A program made the position numbers and the translations under genes. From Polyangiaceae bacterium (GTDB lineage: Bacteria; Myxococcota_A; Polyangia; Polyangiales; Polyangiaceae), in NCBI GenBank assembly GCA_025353725.1, contig JANXOF010000053.1, forward strand, positions 186,001-250,000: DNA of 64,000 nucleotides. Direction: 5' to 3'. Shown here piece by piece: positions 17,756 through 27,108 of this stretch. The notes beneath the pieces were generated by a model. It saw only the letters and a list, made by a program, of their open reading frames with translations, made no database searches and was not told where the DNA came from. The first letter of the stretch is position 1. Each line of letters begins with the position of its first letter.

Positions 17756-18148
17756 CTAAAACATTGTATTGGAGTTGGCCGACACGGCGGGAACGGTCTG
17801 AAGGACGTCCCAATGCTCAACGATCTTTCCTTGAGCGTCGAAGCGAAAAATATCGATCCCTGCCCACTCCTGGACGCCATCGCCGGGCCAAAGTTGCAAA
17901 CAGTGGAGAACCACCAAGTCTCCCTCCGCGACAACCCTCTTAAACGCGACGCGCTTGCCCGGGTACTCGCGCGCCATTTGGCGAAAGTAATCAATGAACG
18001 CCTCTTTACCGTCCGCGACGACCGGGTTGTGTTGAATGTAGGTATCACCGACATACAAAGCGATGGCCTCCTCAGGTTCGCAACGATTGAACATCGCGTC
18101 GTAGAACGCCATCGCCGTTCGTTTGTTCTGCTCCAACCGATCGTTCAT
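17756..18148 (-). CDS. SnoaL-like / NTF2-fold protein
   Basis: A 130-residue protein with the sequence pattern of the SnoaL-like family: an N-terminal helix with A-F-Y-D-A-M-F-N, a Y-I-Q-H-N-P motif, F-I-D-Y-F-R, and a C-terminal strand with [14 protein letters not shown]. Members are cone-shaped alpha+beta proteins used as cyclases, isomerases or uncharacterised ligand binders; no specific activity can be assigned. I used the ATG at 18148 rather than the in-frame TTG at 18172. It sits between secF and mlaF on the same strand. Confidence 0.83.
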   Translation of the reverse strand: MNDRLEQNKRTAMAFYDAMFNRCEPEEAIALYVGDTYIQHNPVVADGKEAFIDYFRQMAREYPGKRVAFKRVVAEGDLVVLHCLQLWPGDGVQEWAGIDIFRFDAQGKIVEHWDVLQTVPAVSANSNTMF

Positions 18149-18203
18149 CGAATTCTCGCTGGGGATATCCAAAGCGCCGTCGAAGAGAGTGAGCGGAATG
18201 CGC

Positions 18204-19418
18204 CTAGGCTTTCGCCGGACTTAATCGCTTTTTGGCTGCGCTGGCATCTTGCCGAGACATCTTCGAGTCGATCCATTCCGTTAGAGGAGCCGCGACATAA
18301 ATGCTCGAATACGTCCCCGCGATAATGCCGACGACCATCGCAAACGCGAAGTCCTTGATCACGCCAGTTCCCCAGATAAAGAAGGCGAGAACGGAAAGCA
18401 TGGTCGCGCCTGACGTCAAAATCGTCCGGCTAAGCGTCTCGGACACGCTCATATTGATGATCGTTCCGAATGATTTACCGCGATGCTTCCCGAGGTTTTC
18501 CCGAATGCGATCGTAAACGACGACCGTGTCGTTCATCGAATATCCGACGATCGTGAGCACCGCGGCGATGGTGGAAAGCGTGACCTCTTTATGGAAGATA
18601 ACGAACGCGCCGAGAACGACGAGCGCATCGTGCACGCACGCGAGGACCACGCCAGGAGCGAACCTGAGGTCGAACCGGAACGCGAGGTAGAGCATGATGA
18701 ACACGATCGCGAGCGCGACCGAATTGCGAGCGCTGTCGCGGAGCTGTTTGCCCGCTTTGGGTCCCACCCACTCGACACGAAGTGCCGCTTCGGGAACACG
18801 ATTCTCCCCGAGCTCTTGCCGAAGCACGTCGAGGAGTTGGTCGCCCTTGCTCTGCAGCTGAACCTCGACGCGGTGGTCGCGTGGGTTCACGATTTGCGGG
18901 TTATTCGGTGCAACGCGAAGCTTTATATTTGGAACGCCGCCGAGCTGTGATTTTAACTTTTCAAGGTCGGGATCGGAGTCATAGCGAACGGAGAGCTTGT
19001 CTCCGCCCGCGCTAAACTTCACCTCCGTCGCACGCGCATTCGCGGGACAGCGTGCATCCTCGCCCTCGACCCCTAAGCAAAGAGCCTTTTTAAGTGCATC
19101 CTTGCTTGCTTCATCGACCGTGCTGATCTCCTGTACACGGATGAGATAGCGGTATGGGTTGGATGGATCCGTGACTTGGACGACGTCAGGCTCTGAGAAT
19201 GCGCCGCTCTTGGTTACCGCGCTGCGAATTTCACCGCCGTCCACAGACTTCGTGAAGGCAACTTCGATTTCGGTGCCCCCTTTGAAGTCGGTGCCGTAGT
19301 TCGGTCCCGGGAAAAACAGCAAGATGAGTGACCCCAGCGCGAGGGCGACACTCAGCGCTATCCAGTACTTCCGGACACGCATGAAGTCATAGGTCTTGCC
19401 TGGCTTGAATAGCTCCAT
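18204..19418 (-). CDS. secF: Protein translocase subunit SecF
   Basis: Inner-membrane partner of SecD that uses proton motive force to help release secreted proteins on the periplasmic side. It has six predicted transmembrane helices, the first at residues 16-36, then a periplasmic domain starting [11 protein letters not shown]. The membrane motif [16 protein letters not shown] is diagnostic of SecF. At 404 residues it is longer than E. coli SecF (323) because of an expanded periplasmic region (residues about 90-210). It starts one base after the secD stop. Confidence 0.96.
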   Translation of the reverse strand: MELFKPGKTYDFMRVRKYWIALSVALALGSLILLFFPGPNYGTDFKGGTEIEVAFTKSVDGGEIRSAVTKSGAFSEPDVVQVTDPSNPYRYLIRVQEISTVDEASKDALKKALCLGVEGEDARCPANARATEVKFSAGGDKLSVRYDSDPDLEKLKSQLGGVPNIKLRVAPNNPQIVNPRDHRVEVQLQSKGDQLLDVLRQELGENRVPEAALRVEWVGPKAGKQLRDSARNSVALAIVFIMLYLAFRFDLRFAPGVVLACVHDALVVLGAFVIFHKEVTLSTIAAVLTIVGYSMNDTVVVYDRIRENLGKHRGKSFGTIINMSVSETLSRTILTSGATMLSVLAFFIWGTGVIKDFAFAMVVGIIAGTYSSIYVAAPLTEWIDSKMSRQDASAAKKRLSPAKA

Positions 19419-19419
19419 C

Positions 19420-21429
19420 TCAGAACTCCGCGCCTACGCTGAGCCGCTTCGCCTTTGCCCCGCGAACCCACCAGTCAAAGACGAGGCGAGTGCAGAACAC
19501 ACCGGTGAATAGACTGGCAATAATGCCTATGATGAGGGTGTAGGCGAAGCCCTTCACGGGGCCCGTGCCGTACTGGGAAAGAATAAGACCCGAGATGAAG
19601 ATGGTGACGTGACCGTCGATAATCGCCGTGAAGGCTTTGTCGTAGCCTGCCTCAACCGCGGCGCGAAGACTGCGGCCCGCGCGCAACTCTTCGCGAATGC
19701 GTTCGTTGATGAGTACGTTTGCGTCGACAGCCATACCGATGGTGAGCGCGAGACCCGCGATGCCAGGCAGCGTCAAGGTGCCGCTCAGCGAGGCAAGAAT
19801 CGCGAGCTGGATGAGGAGATTGAAGAGCACTGCACCGTCCGCCACGAAACCCGCCTTGCGATAGTAAACGAGCATGAACAGCAGGACGAGACTCGCACCG
19901 CCAAGAGCGCCGAGCGCGCCCTTCCGAATGGCGTCTTGTCCGAGCGTCGGGCCAATGAGCGACTCGTTCGACGGGGTAATCGGTGCGGGCAGCGCGCCCG
20001 ACCGAAGCACCATTTCAAGCTTCTCAGCATTTTTTAGCTGCGTGTCCGGATCGCCCGCTCCCATCGTAATGCTTGCGCGGCCTCCTCCGATTTTCGACTT
20101 GATGACCGGTGCAGAATTGATCACGTCATCGAGGATAATCGCGAATCGGCGCTGGATATTCGCGCCGGTGACCTCCTCGAATCTGTCGGCTCCAGCAGGA
20201 CTGAACGTTATCGCCACGTATACTTCGGGCATACCGCTCTGCGTGTTCACCGAGCGTGCGGCATCGGTGATGTACTCGCCAGTCACCTCGGCGCGCTGGT
20301 AGAGGTAGAAGGTCCTCCAGCCTTTCTCGACGGACTTCCCGTCCTCGTCTTCGTCGACGATTTTCTCGTACCCGATGGTGTGATCGTCGGGAACCGTGAG
20401 TGACGCTGACCACTTTTTCAGTCGTTCGAGCGCCTGAGTCATCGACTCGTCTTGACGCTTGTCCAATCGCGCGAAGTGATTTTTCACGCTCTTGCCGGGA
20501 CCTGCCGGAGCGTTCTCGAAGCGAATCTCTATGTTCTCCGAGGTCGGTACGTCAGATTCGGGAATTTTCCCGAAAAAATCCGCGTCGTCGTCGAGCATCT
20601 TGAACTCGAGGCGGGCCGTCTTTCGAACGATTTCTTTCACCCGATCGAACTCGCTGTTGTCCTTCCCAGGGACCTCAATGATGATGTCTTCGTCGCGCGT
20701 GACCACGCTTGTCTCTTTGAGACCAAGCTCGTCAACCCGCCGGTTGATGGTCTCCTTCGCCTGCGTAACGGCTTTCTCTCGAATCTGCGTCTCGACCTCT
20801 TGGCGCACCTTGAAGATCACCTCGCCGGCACCGCCAGGGACCATCGAAAGCTCGCCGCCGAACTTCTTCTTAAACCGGTCGTCGACCAGCTTCACGTCAT
20901 CGACGTTTTTAAACGCGATTTTTACGACCGCCGTATCTGGTGACGAGACGTGAACTTTCTCTTCGAGTTTTTGAAGGTCTTCGCGCTTGAGAAGCCCCTC
21001 GCCCTCTTTGATCTTAAGCGTGGTCGCGAGCTCGTGGCGCATCTCGTCCGCGAACTTATCGCGCTTGTCTCGGATGGCCTCTTCAACTTCTACCGTGTAG
21101 ACCAAACGAAGCCCGCCTTGGAGGTCAAGGCCTTTGACAATCCCGAACGTGATTCGATCTTTCACGTAGCTCGGGCACTTGATTCTGCCCTCGCTCATTC
21201 CCTCGAACGTTGGCCAAAGGACGACCAGCGAGCCCAAAAACACGGCGACGACGAACCCAACTTTCGTTCGCCACGCGCCATCCATGATCGGGAGCGCGCC
21301 GATCAGCGCCCAGACCACAATGAGGGAAGCGATGACGAGCCCCCAGAAGTTGTCTGCCTGGTAGAAGAGGTAGGTCGCGATGGCGGACGCAACGGCAAGG
21401 GCCAGCGTGTTTCGTCTCGAGGGAGTCAT
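19420..21429 (-). CDS. secD: Protein translocase subunit SecD
   Basis: Works with SecF and YajC in the Sec translocase accessory complex. An N-terminal helix is followed by D-L-Q-G-G-L-R-L-V-Y near residue 100 (the conserved D-L-x-G-G-x), a large periplasmic P1 domain, and the C-terminal membrane domain with G-M-A-V-D-A-N-V-L-I-N-E-R-I-R-E-E. At 669 residues it is of normal length for an expanded P1 domain. Residues 20-58 hold extra hydrophobic helices before the usual SecD body. Operon order is yajC-secD-secF, with four bases between yajC and secD. Confidence 0.96.
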   Translation of the reverse strand: MTPSRRNTLALAVASAIATYLFYQADNFWGLVIASLIVVWALIGALPIMDGAWRTKVGFVVAVFLGSLVVLWPTFEGMSEGRIKCPSYVKDRITFGIVKGLDLQGGLRLVYTVEVEEAIRDKRDKFADEMRHELATTLKIKEGEGLLKREDLQKLEEKVHVSSPDTAVVKIAFKNVDDVKLVDDRFKKKFGGELSMVPGGAGEVIFKVRQEVETQIREKAVTQAKETINRRVDELGLKETSVVTRDEDIIIEVPGKDNSEFDRVKEIVRKTARLEFKMLDDDADFFGKIPESDVPTSENIEIRFENAPAGPGKSVKNHFARLDKRQDESMTQALERLKKWSASLTVPDDHTIGYEKIVDEDEDGKSVEKGWRTFYLYQRAEVTGEYITDAARSVNTQSGMPEVYVAITFSPAGADRFEEVTGANIQRRFAIILDDVINSAPVIKSKIGGGRASITMGAGDPDTQLKNAEKLEMVLRSGALPAPITPSNESLIGPTLGQDAIRKGALGALGGASLVLLFMLVYYRKAGFVADGAVLFNLLIQLAILASLSGTLTLPGIAGLALTIGMAVDANVLINERIREELRAGRSLRAAVEAGYDKAFTAIIDGHVTIFISGLILSQYGTGPVKGFAYTLIIGIIASLFTGVFCTRLVFDWWVRGAKAKRLSVGAEF

Positions 21430-21433
21430 GGCG

Positions 21434-21862
21434 TCATTTCTTGTCCGCCGCGACTACCTTCAGGTCCGCAAGGTCCTTCTCACCGTTCTTTTGGCTAGCG
21501 CTTGCCTCCACGAAAGGGGAGAGCGAGGTCGCGAGAACCTGCACTGTCGTCCCCGGCGCAATTTTGACTTTCCCAATGCGCTCATCGAGGTCAACCAGCT
21601 CGCCGATGAGGCCAGCTTGAGTGACGACGCGGTCGCCTTTCTTGAGTGAAGAGCGGGCTGCTGCCTCCTTCTTTTGCCTTCGGAAGCTCAAGAATAGAAA
21701 TGGCACAAGAATCAAGAACGGGAGCAGCATCGTGACCATGCTCGGAGGCGAAGCGGCGCTGCCGCCGCTGCCACTAGCTGACGGGATAGACCCGCTGGTC
21801 GACTCGGAAACGCCGGTCGTGCCTACCTTGGGCTGCACGGCTTGATAGAAGGAGAGGGACAT
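21434..21862 (-). CDS. yajC: Preprotein translocase subunit YajC
   Basis: A small single-pass membrane protein that associates with SecDF. The N-terminal 35 residues are a Ser/Gly/Pro-rich extension not seen in E. coli YajC. A hydrophobic helix (M-L-L-P-F-L-I-L-V-P-F-L-F-L) follows at about 45-60, then R-R-Q-K-K-E-A-A-A and the family segment L-K-K-G-D-R-V-V-T-Q-A-G-L-I-G. Start ATG 21862. It is the first gene of the yajC-secD-secF operon. Confidence 0.93.
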   Translation of the reverse strand: MSLSFYQAVQPKVGTTGVSESTSGSIPSASGSGGSAASPPSMVTMLLPFLILVPFLFLSFRRQKKEAAARSSLKKGDRVVTQAGLIGELVDLDERIGKVKIAPGTTVQVLATSLSPFVEASASQKNGEKDLADLKVVAADKK

Positions 21863-22776
21863 CGGGGCTACTCCGGCGCGAATTCACGTCGCGCGGCGAA
21901 AGCGGGACGTAGTCGAGATGCCGAAGTGGGTCAATCGTGAGGGGCTCAACCCGTTCCTGCGGCACGGTGGCTTTCGAGCGTCACCGAACGTGCGATCGGG
22001 GACCGTCGTTACGCGGCTCAGTCGTTTGGTCGGCCGTGTGGTCGGCTCACCGAGTACCGAACGCCTGAAGTTCGGACCTGGCTAGTGCTGCGGCGCGAGC
22101 GTCCAGGGAAACTGGAGGTGAGATTGAGCCTCACGTCAAAGGAGGCGGCAATCCTTCGCCGGTCGACGTCGCGGAGCGTCAGCGCGTGATGGCGATGTAT
22201 CCGGACGCTGTCACCGGTTTCACACTCAATTGGGCTGACGTAGCCGATCGCTGAGTGGCGCCTGCACGGGTTATGGAACCCGTCAACCTTGCTGAATACG
22301 TGCGTAGCGCGTCGACCAATCAACTCGCCGCCATGTCTGCTTCTCGAGCGTTCCCATTTTTGGAAGGGGATATTTGTTTCGGTGCGTGCCCGGAGGGGTG
22401 AGCTCGTTCCGGAGCCGCTCGACATCGCACCTTTATCCGACAGAAATCTATGAGGTGCACCGAGGAAAACTTGGACTGTCGCCATCAGCGACGGAACCCT
22501 CCGCGGACGCGGGACGAGCATTGTCGACCAACAGCGCGCGCCTTCACAACTGTCAGTCCTACCATCCGACCAAATCGGGAGCTCGCCCTCCTTAAGACTC
22601 AATACCTCTGGAGACTTCGTCCGCGTTCAGCGCTCTGGCTTGCGTCACTGCGGCTCGTCGCATTGACTCGCGCCTGCGGGCTGATGAAAGACGGCGCAGG
22701 CGAGCAGGACCACGAAACGGCGCGCACCTCATTGCGGACTTCGCAAGCGCTGCTGGAGCACCAGCATCAAAGGTAC
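21863..22776. other. Gene-poor stretch between yajC and a lipoprotein gene
   Basis: About 900 bases with no intact gene that I can support. It should hold the yajC operon promoter near its left end. The only recognisable coding trace is the IS3-type transposase remnant at 22216-22362. The open frame from 22450 that leads into the lipoprotein gene has a charged, non-signal N-terminus and is probably not translated from there. Confidence 0.6.
22216..22362 (-). pseudogene. Remnant of IS3-family transposase (OrfB C-terminus)
   Basis: The minus-strand frame reads H-G-G-E-L-I-G-R-R-A, then about ten degenerate residues, then D-G-F-H-N-P-C-R-R-H-S-A-I-G-Y-V-S-P-I-E. This matches the C-terminal end of IS3-type integrases (usual form: E-x-F-Y-N-x-x-R-R-H-S-A-L-G-Y-x-S-P-x-x-F-E). 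The DDE core is absent and a short deletion seems to lie between the two blocks. It belongs to a different IS3 subgroup from the remnant at 26.5-27.0 kb. Confidence 0.7.
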
Positions 22777-23712
22777 GTGCACGTAGGTCCAGAACGGGCT
22801 TCGTGCGCTACCAAGGAGAATGTTGCTACGAGCCTGGTAAAAAAAGCCGGCTGTCTCTTCGTGCTCGCGTTTGGCCTCGGCTCGACGACCGGCTGTTCGG
22901 TGGGCGATGAAGTCAGCGGCGGCTTCGCCGAAAGTGAAGTCCGCGCGGCAGACCGGTTGGTGGGCACCTGGGTCGCGACAGCCGCAGAAAGGCCCGTACT
23001 CTCGGACCCGGAGCTTCGCGAGCTCACGCTCACCGCTTCGACGGTTGCACCAGGCGCGTTTAGGTTTTCGGCGGAAGTCGACACCGGTTTGCGGCCCCTC
23101 TGTTTACCAGGCGGCCCATGCCCGTCTGGGCTTCAGCATCTTGAAGGATCTTTCACCGCATCTGCGCTTCGCCTAAACCTGAAAAGTGCAAGCGCCCAGG
23201 ACGCGGTTTCTGAACGGATTTTAGTCAGCTATGTTTACAAATTTGCGTCTGACGAGGCGCTTGCTTTGACGCTGAACGGTAAAACGGCATCGTTCGCCAA
23301 GCGGTCGACGCCAGCCTTCTGCGCCGGTGGGCGCGTAGAAATCGAGCAGGTTTTTGAGAGTAACCGCGACGGAAAGACAACGCTCCGCGAGGTCAAGCAT
23401 TGCATGACGACGGCGAACAACACGTGTCTGAAGCCGGTGCGCCCGCCGCCTGATTACTGCAGACCTGGCAGCCATTTGGTCATGGGAGCGATTCAATACT
23501 CTGCGTCGTCTGACGGCAAAGAATGCGCGTTGGCCGAGGGTGTTCACTGCGTCTCGACGGATGATCGCGCTTGCCCCCAACCTGTCGCGCCTGGCCCTGA
23601 CTATTGTCCAAACGGAACTGTGTACCAGGGACCGTCACGTTTCATTGATTCAACCAATGGGTTCGAGTGCGAGATTGGCAGTCTGGCCTGCGTCCGCAGC
23701 GGAGCGACATAA
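22777..23712 (+). CDS. Putative Cys-containing lipoprotein, function unknown
   Basis: The coding region clearly includes a signal peptide (K-K-A-G, hydrophobic core, lipobox-like T-T-G-C followed by S-V-G-D). The start is uncertain: the frame is open back to an ATG at 22450, the GTG at 22777 is the nearest usual start, and a CTG at 22834 lies 15 nt after a good AAGGAG. Mature part: a beta-rich segment starting L-V-G-T-W-V-A (typical of lipocalin-like or META-like domains), then a C-terminal third with three Cys-containing units similar to Y-C-x-x-G-x-x-x-x-G. No enzyme motif. It lies between two transposase remnants. Confidence 0.65.
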   Translation: MHVGPERASCATKENVATSLVKKAGCLFVLAFGLGSTTGCSVGDEVSGGFAESEVRAADRLVGTWVATAAERPVLSDPELRELTLTASTVAPGAFRFSAEVDTGLRPLCLPGGPCPSGLQHLEGSFTASALRLNLKSASAQDAVSERILVSYVYKFASDEALALTLNGKTASFAKRSTPAFCAGGRVEIEQVFESNRDGKTTLREVKHCMTTANNTCLKPVRPPPDYCRPGSHLVMGAIQYSASSDGKECALAEGVHCVSTDDRACPQPVAPGPDYCPNGTVYQGPSRFIDSTNGFECEIGSLACVRSGAT

Positions 23713-23918
23713 CGCCAAAAGGTCCGGCCGTTCGAACGTCGGAGCGGCGGCACGGATACACGCAACGGGCCTGCATTTTGCCGTACTTGTCGAAGAGGCA
23801 TTCTCCGCCGAGCTCGACGCTCCTCGTGACGGGGGCGGCGCTTTCGGTCGCCCCGAACATCCTCTGTCTCGCGCTCTGGGACCGACTCTTCGGCGGCGAG
23901 CTCTACGCGCCGCTTTCT

Positions 23919-24088
23919 CGTGTCGATTGGGCCACCCTCTTGCGTCGAACTTTTGACGTGAACGTCACGCGCTGCACCCGGTGCGAACGGCGCATGACGA
24001 TGCGCGCCGTCGTGTCACGGACACGGCATCTATCGACCGCCTTCTCGACGCGCTCCGTCGCTCCCGCGACCCACCCGTCGCCGCCTGA
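23919..24088 (+). pseudogene. C-terminal remnant of an IS91-family (Y2) transposase with a frameshift
   Basis: Frame one reads R-V-D-W-A-T-L-L-R-R-T-F-D-V-N-V followed by C-T-R-C-E-R-R-M-T-M-R-A-V-V. A shift of frame near 24014 then gives V-T-D-T-A-S-I-D-R-L-L-D-A-L, D-P-P-V-A-A and a TGA at 24086. Together this matches the usual IS91/IS801-type C-terminus (W-A-x-L-L-R-R-x-F-x-x-D-V-x-x-C-P-x-C-G-G-R-M, then I-x-D-P-x-x-I-x-R-I-L, then a Pro-rich end). The catalytic part is absent. Confidence 0.65.
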
Positions 24089-24917
24089 CCTCGCCCGACC
24101 ACGCGCGCTACGTCGCGCCGTGGCCGCCCCATGTCCGGCGCTCGACAAGCGCACGCACTCCGTCCAGCGTCAGCGGAATGTCCGCCCTTCGCCCACGTGC
24201 TCTCCTGACTCTCGCCCCTCCCTTGACCGCCATCGACTCCTAACTCGGGCGACTCTCTCGGATTCAATCGATGAATTGAGGAAAAAACACCACAAGACCT
24301 GGCCGCGCAGGTTCGCGCCGCGGTGGAGGCGCTTCGAGCGCTCGCCGCGGCTGGAACGGTGTCGACCATGCGCCCCGAGGAGAAGTTGGGCCCCCGTGAG
24401 TGAGGAGGCGAGGGAGACGCGGCGGCAGACCCCGCAGGCGTAAGGGTCATCCACCGTTGCGCGGCGACCCCGGCGCGAGCGAGGCCCGAGAAGTGATGAC
24501 GAACGGCCTGTTCGGGCGCGCTCCAGTGTCAGGAAAGCTTCCATGACGAAGTGCGATCCTCGCCAAGCGGCGACGCCGGGCGAGCGCCTCGTGACCGGCA
24601 ACCGCGACCGCCTTCGTCCGAGAACGTACCGGTAGGCCCATCGTCGCCAAAGCGCCCGAAGCGAGCCGCTTCGCGGGCGCCCTCTTCGAGGCAACGGTCC
24701 CGTCTAACGCCGTTCAGCGCCGTGGGCGAAGCGGATGAGTCGCGCAATCGGGTAGCTTTGGGGAGGTCACCGTACGGTTTGGCTACCCGTTGATCACATC
24801 ATTCTCAATGATTTCAGCCTATTTCGATAAACAATAGGGGGCTGTTTGCGCCCGCGTTTTGATCGGCTCCGTGATTACCAAGAAGCATGAGACGAGCTCA
24901 ACTCTTTCCGGACGTAG

Positions 24918-24937
24918 CTACCACGTCTGCGTGGTGG
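24918..24937. terminator. Hairpin downstream of the DUF1554-like gene
   Basis: CTACCACG pairs with CGTGGTGG (one G-T wobble) around the tetraloop TCTG, about 70 bases past the minus-strand stop at 25009. There is no T-tract, so termination is only suggested by position. Confidence 0.3.
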
Positions 24938-25008
24938 CGACAGCGTGACGCGGACATCGCGACGTGCGGCTGCAGGATCTGAGGTCAACGCAGAGGTGGC
25001 AGTGCTTG

Positions 25009-25701
25009 CTACAACTCGAAGCAATAAAGTGATGCCATACCGTTGCACGCTAGCTCGCCGAAATCGGTCCACTTCGAGTTTGATTCGGAGCCACTGCTCG
25101 TAGTGCCGACCTTTCCTTGGACGTCCTGCAAATCACTCGTCCAGCCCTTGCAGGTATTCGCGGCGACCGCACCATTTTTATCTGTGCCAGTCCACACGTC
25201 TTGAGATTGAAGTGCCACTCTGCCGGTGGTTAAATTGATGGGGTGGGAGACGTCTAAATCACCAAGCCCGTTTCGAAAAACATTTAACTTATCGGTATTT
25301 AAAAAGATATATTGGTGCCTGTTCGAAATTCGATCAGAGCCGGCGACACCGCTGTTGCTTAGCCAAGCGACGTACTTTCCTCTGCGCACAAGTTCGTCGA
25401 CCGATTGTGCTGCGTCATCGTTGCACCTTTTGTCTGCACCCGACAAGCCACCGAGGTTGCCCGTGAACCTATCTGTCGTGACAAAGACGTATCGCGTGCA
25501 AGCGCCTGTCTTAGGGCATGGTCTCAGCCCGGCGTCGTCTACGGAGCTCGTCGTCGAATCGGACTTTTCGGCCACTTCGATACCCGCGTCGAACGCAGTT
25601 GAGCTGCTTTCGCTAAAGGATTGACAAGCGGCAAACCGAAGCATGAAGACACAGCCGGTCAGAACTCGCACCAATACGTCATTTACACTAATGTTTATCA
25701 C
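25009..25701 (-). CDS. Exported protein with DUF1554-like (lectin-fold) domain
   Basis: About 230 residues. I chose the GTG at 25701 because AGGA lies eight bases upstream; it gives a hydrophobic N-terminus ending R-F-A-A-C, compatible with a lipoprotein. The mature domain reads Y-V-F-V-T-T-D-R-F-T-G-N-L-G-G-L-S-G-A-D, then C-N-D-D-A-A, Y-V-A-W-L-S, D-V-W-T-G-T, and ends with N-S-K-W-T and L-Y-C-F. This order is typical of DUF1554 proteins, which have a C-type-lectin-like fold and are known from Leptospira and myxobacteria. Ligand unknown. The start region and upstream DNA (25.68-25.80 kb) are clearly AT-richer than the chromosome, a possible sign of transfer. Confidence 0.75.
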   Translation of the reverse strand: MINISVNDVLVRVLTGCVFMLRFAACQSFSESSSTAFDAGIEVAEKSDSTTSSVDDAGLRPCPKTGACTRYVFVTTDRFTGNLGGLSGADKRCNDDAAQSVDELVRRGKYVAWLSNSGVAGSDRISNRHQYIFLNTDKLNVFRNGLGDLDVSHPINLTTGRVALQSQDVWTGTDKNGAVAANTCKGWTSDLQDVQGKVGTTSSGSESNSKWTDFGELACNGMASLYCFEL

Positions 25702-26488
25702 TTGTATTATCCTGAAACAAATGTCCGTTGTCCGCGACGAACGCTCCTCTTCACGATACCGGCAAACAAAAAGCAACGCCGCCAAAAGCAAACGTACTCA
25801 AAACCGACTTGCCTCAATGGCGGTGGTGGGTGGGTAAGGGGGGGACGCACCGCGCCGCCGACATGTCGAACGACCTCTCTGCTTGAAGCGCCTTCCTGAC
25901 GTTGGTGGAAGCGTGATCGCGGTCACATGCGTAGCCGACCGCCCAGTCAAAACTTGAGTCGGCCAGGATGTCCGAACGCGTCTGAACTCCACGGGTGACG
26001 GAAACATAGTTTATTCATGGGCCACATCGAGCGCGACTCGGCCCCTGCGAGACGTCGTGCGCGTCTCCGGGGGGTATCTCAGGCGGCTATCATCAATGGT
26101 GCGCGTGGGCATCAGAGGGTGGTGAGGGAGGTCGGCTAGGTAAAGGCGGCACGGACGGAAAGCTTGCCTCCGCGAGCGACGCACACACGCAGATTTGCTC
26201 CCGATGAATGTCAAAGTGGTTGTCGCGTTTTCCCGGTGAACGTTCAGCCTCTAGCTCTACCTTCGCAGTTCTCGATGTCTTCGTGGTAACTGACGTGGAT
26301 CCCATTCTTCGGACCAGATGGGCGTCAGGTTATGGTGGCGCCTGCATGTTCTTTCATGGTCTCGTCAAATCATAAATCATTCTAAATTCGTTATCGCTAG
26401 ACGACAGCGTGCGGTCCCAAGCGGTACGTCACCTGACGCAAAGCGTAGGTCGCGGCCGGACACTCAAGGGTTCTTGTAGCTCCGCGGC
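25702..26488. other. Gene-poor stretch
   Basis: About 790 bases without a gene I can support. The left 100 bases are AT-rich and should hold the promoter for the DUF1554-like gene. One arm of a 13-bp inverted repeat lies at 25828-25840. Short open frames here lack start sites and recognisable content. Confidence 0.6.
25828..25840 (+). repeat. Left arm of a 13-bp inverted repeat flanking the IS3 remnant
   Basis: gggtgggtaaggg here is exactly reverse-complementary to cccttacccaccc at 27109-27121. The two arms are about 1.27 kb apart, close to IS3 element size, with the broken transposase gene between them. They may be terminal inverted repeats, but coding DNA fills only the right half of the interval, so this is tentative. 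Confidence 0.35.
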
Positions 26489-27034
26489 TCATGCTCCTCG
26501 CTTGGTCGCTCGTTTTGTAACGTCGTGTTCGTAGAAGGCCTTGGGCATCATGCCGCCCAGCCCCTGGTACGGTCTGTCGTCATTGTAGAATTTGAGATGT
26601 CGGTCGACACCCGCGCGGGCATCTTACGGGTCGTCGTACGCGTGGAGGTAGACCTCTTCGTACTTCACGGAGCGCCACAGTCTCTCGATAAAGATGGTGT
26701 CGAGAAATCGACCTTTGCCGTCCATGCGGAGGGCGACGCCGTGCTTCCTGAGCACGCCGGTGAACGCGTCGCTCGTGAAGTGAGCGCCTTGGTCGGCGTT
26801 GAAAATGTCGGGTGACCCAGAACGCTGCAAGGCCTCACGGAGCGCCTCAATGCAGAACTCGGTATCCATGGTCGTCGACAGGCGCCACGACAAAACCCGC
26901 CTTGAGAACCAGTCCATCACGCAGACGAGGTAGACGAAGCCGGCCTTCATGGGGATGTACGTGAGGTCGGTCGCCCACACTCGATTGGCTCTGCAAATGG
27001 GCAGGCCTCGAATCAAATAAGGGTGCTTTGCATG
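26489..27034 (-). pseudogene. IS3-family transposase (OrfB), truncated and with an in-frame stop
   Basis: The reading frame begins in mid-protein at H-A-K-H-P-Y-L-I-R-G-L-P-I and runs V-W-A-T-D-L-T-Y-I-P, F-N-A-D-Q-G-A-H-F-T-S and F-I-E-R-L-W-R-S-V-K-Y-E-E-V-Y, so all three DDE residues are present. After H-A-Y-D-D-P a TAA codon interrupts the frame at about 26624; the same frame then continues with H-L-K-F-Y-N-D-D-R-P-Y-Q-G-L-G-G, the family C-terminus, to a TGA at 26489. The integrase N-terminus and OrfA are missing. The sequence style is that of the IS407-like subgroup. The element cannot be active on its own. Confidence 0.85.
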
Positions 27035-27108
27035 TATGCAACGGGTGAAAGGTCTGCAAGAAGCGACCGTCCAGCAACGTTTTGCGCCTAGTGGGGTGGA
27101 TCGACCGA

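Larger units (their letters stand above)
23713..25008. other. Gene-poor stretch with decayed mobile-element DNA
   Basis: About 1.3 kb with no intact gene. It contains the IS91-type transposase remnant at 23919-24088. A 38-codon open stretch at about 24275-24405 (+) reads D-L-A-A-Q-V-R-A-A-V-E-A-L-R-A-L and ends E-E-K-L-G-P-R-E-stop; it looks like the end of a coding region but I cannot name it. A hairpin at 24918-24937 lies near the right end. Confidence 0.6.

Noticed and set aside
22450-22776. Upstream extension of the lipoprotein frame to an ATG at 22450
   Set aside because: The added 109 residues are charged, lack a signal, and would bury the lipobox signal peptide inside the protein.
24275-24405. 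Short open stretch D-L-A-A-Q-V-R-A-A-V-E-A-L ending in a natural-looking stop
   Set aside because: Coding-like, but only 38 codons after an upstream stop, with no start and no family that I can name. Recorded in the gap description only.
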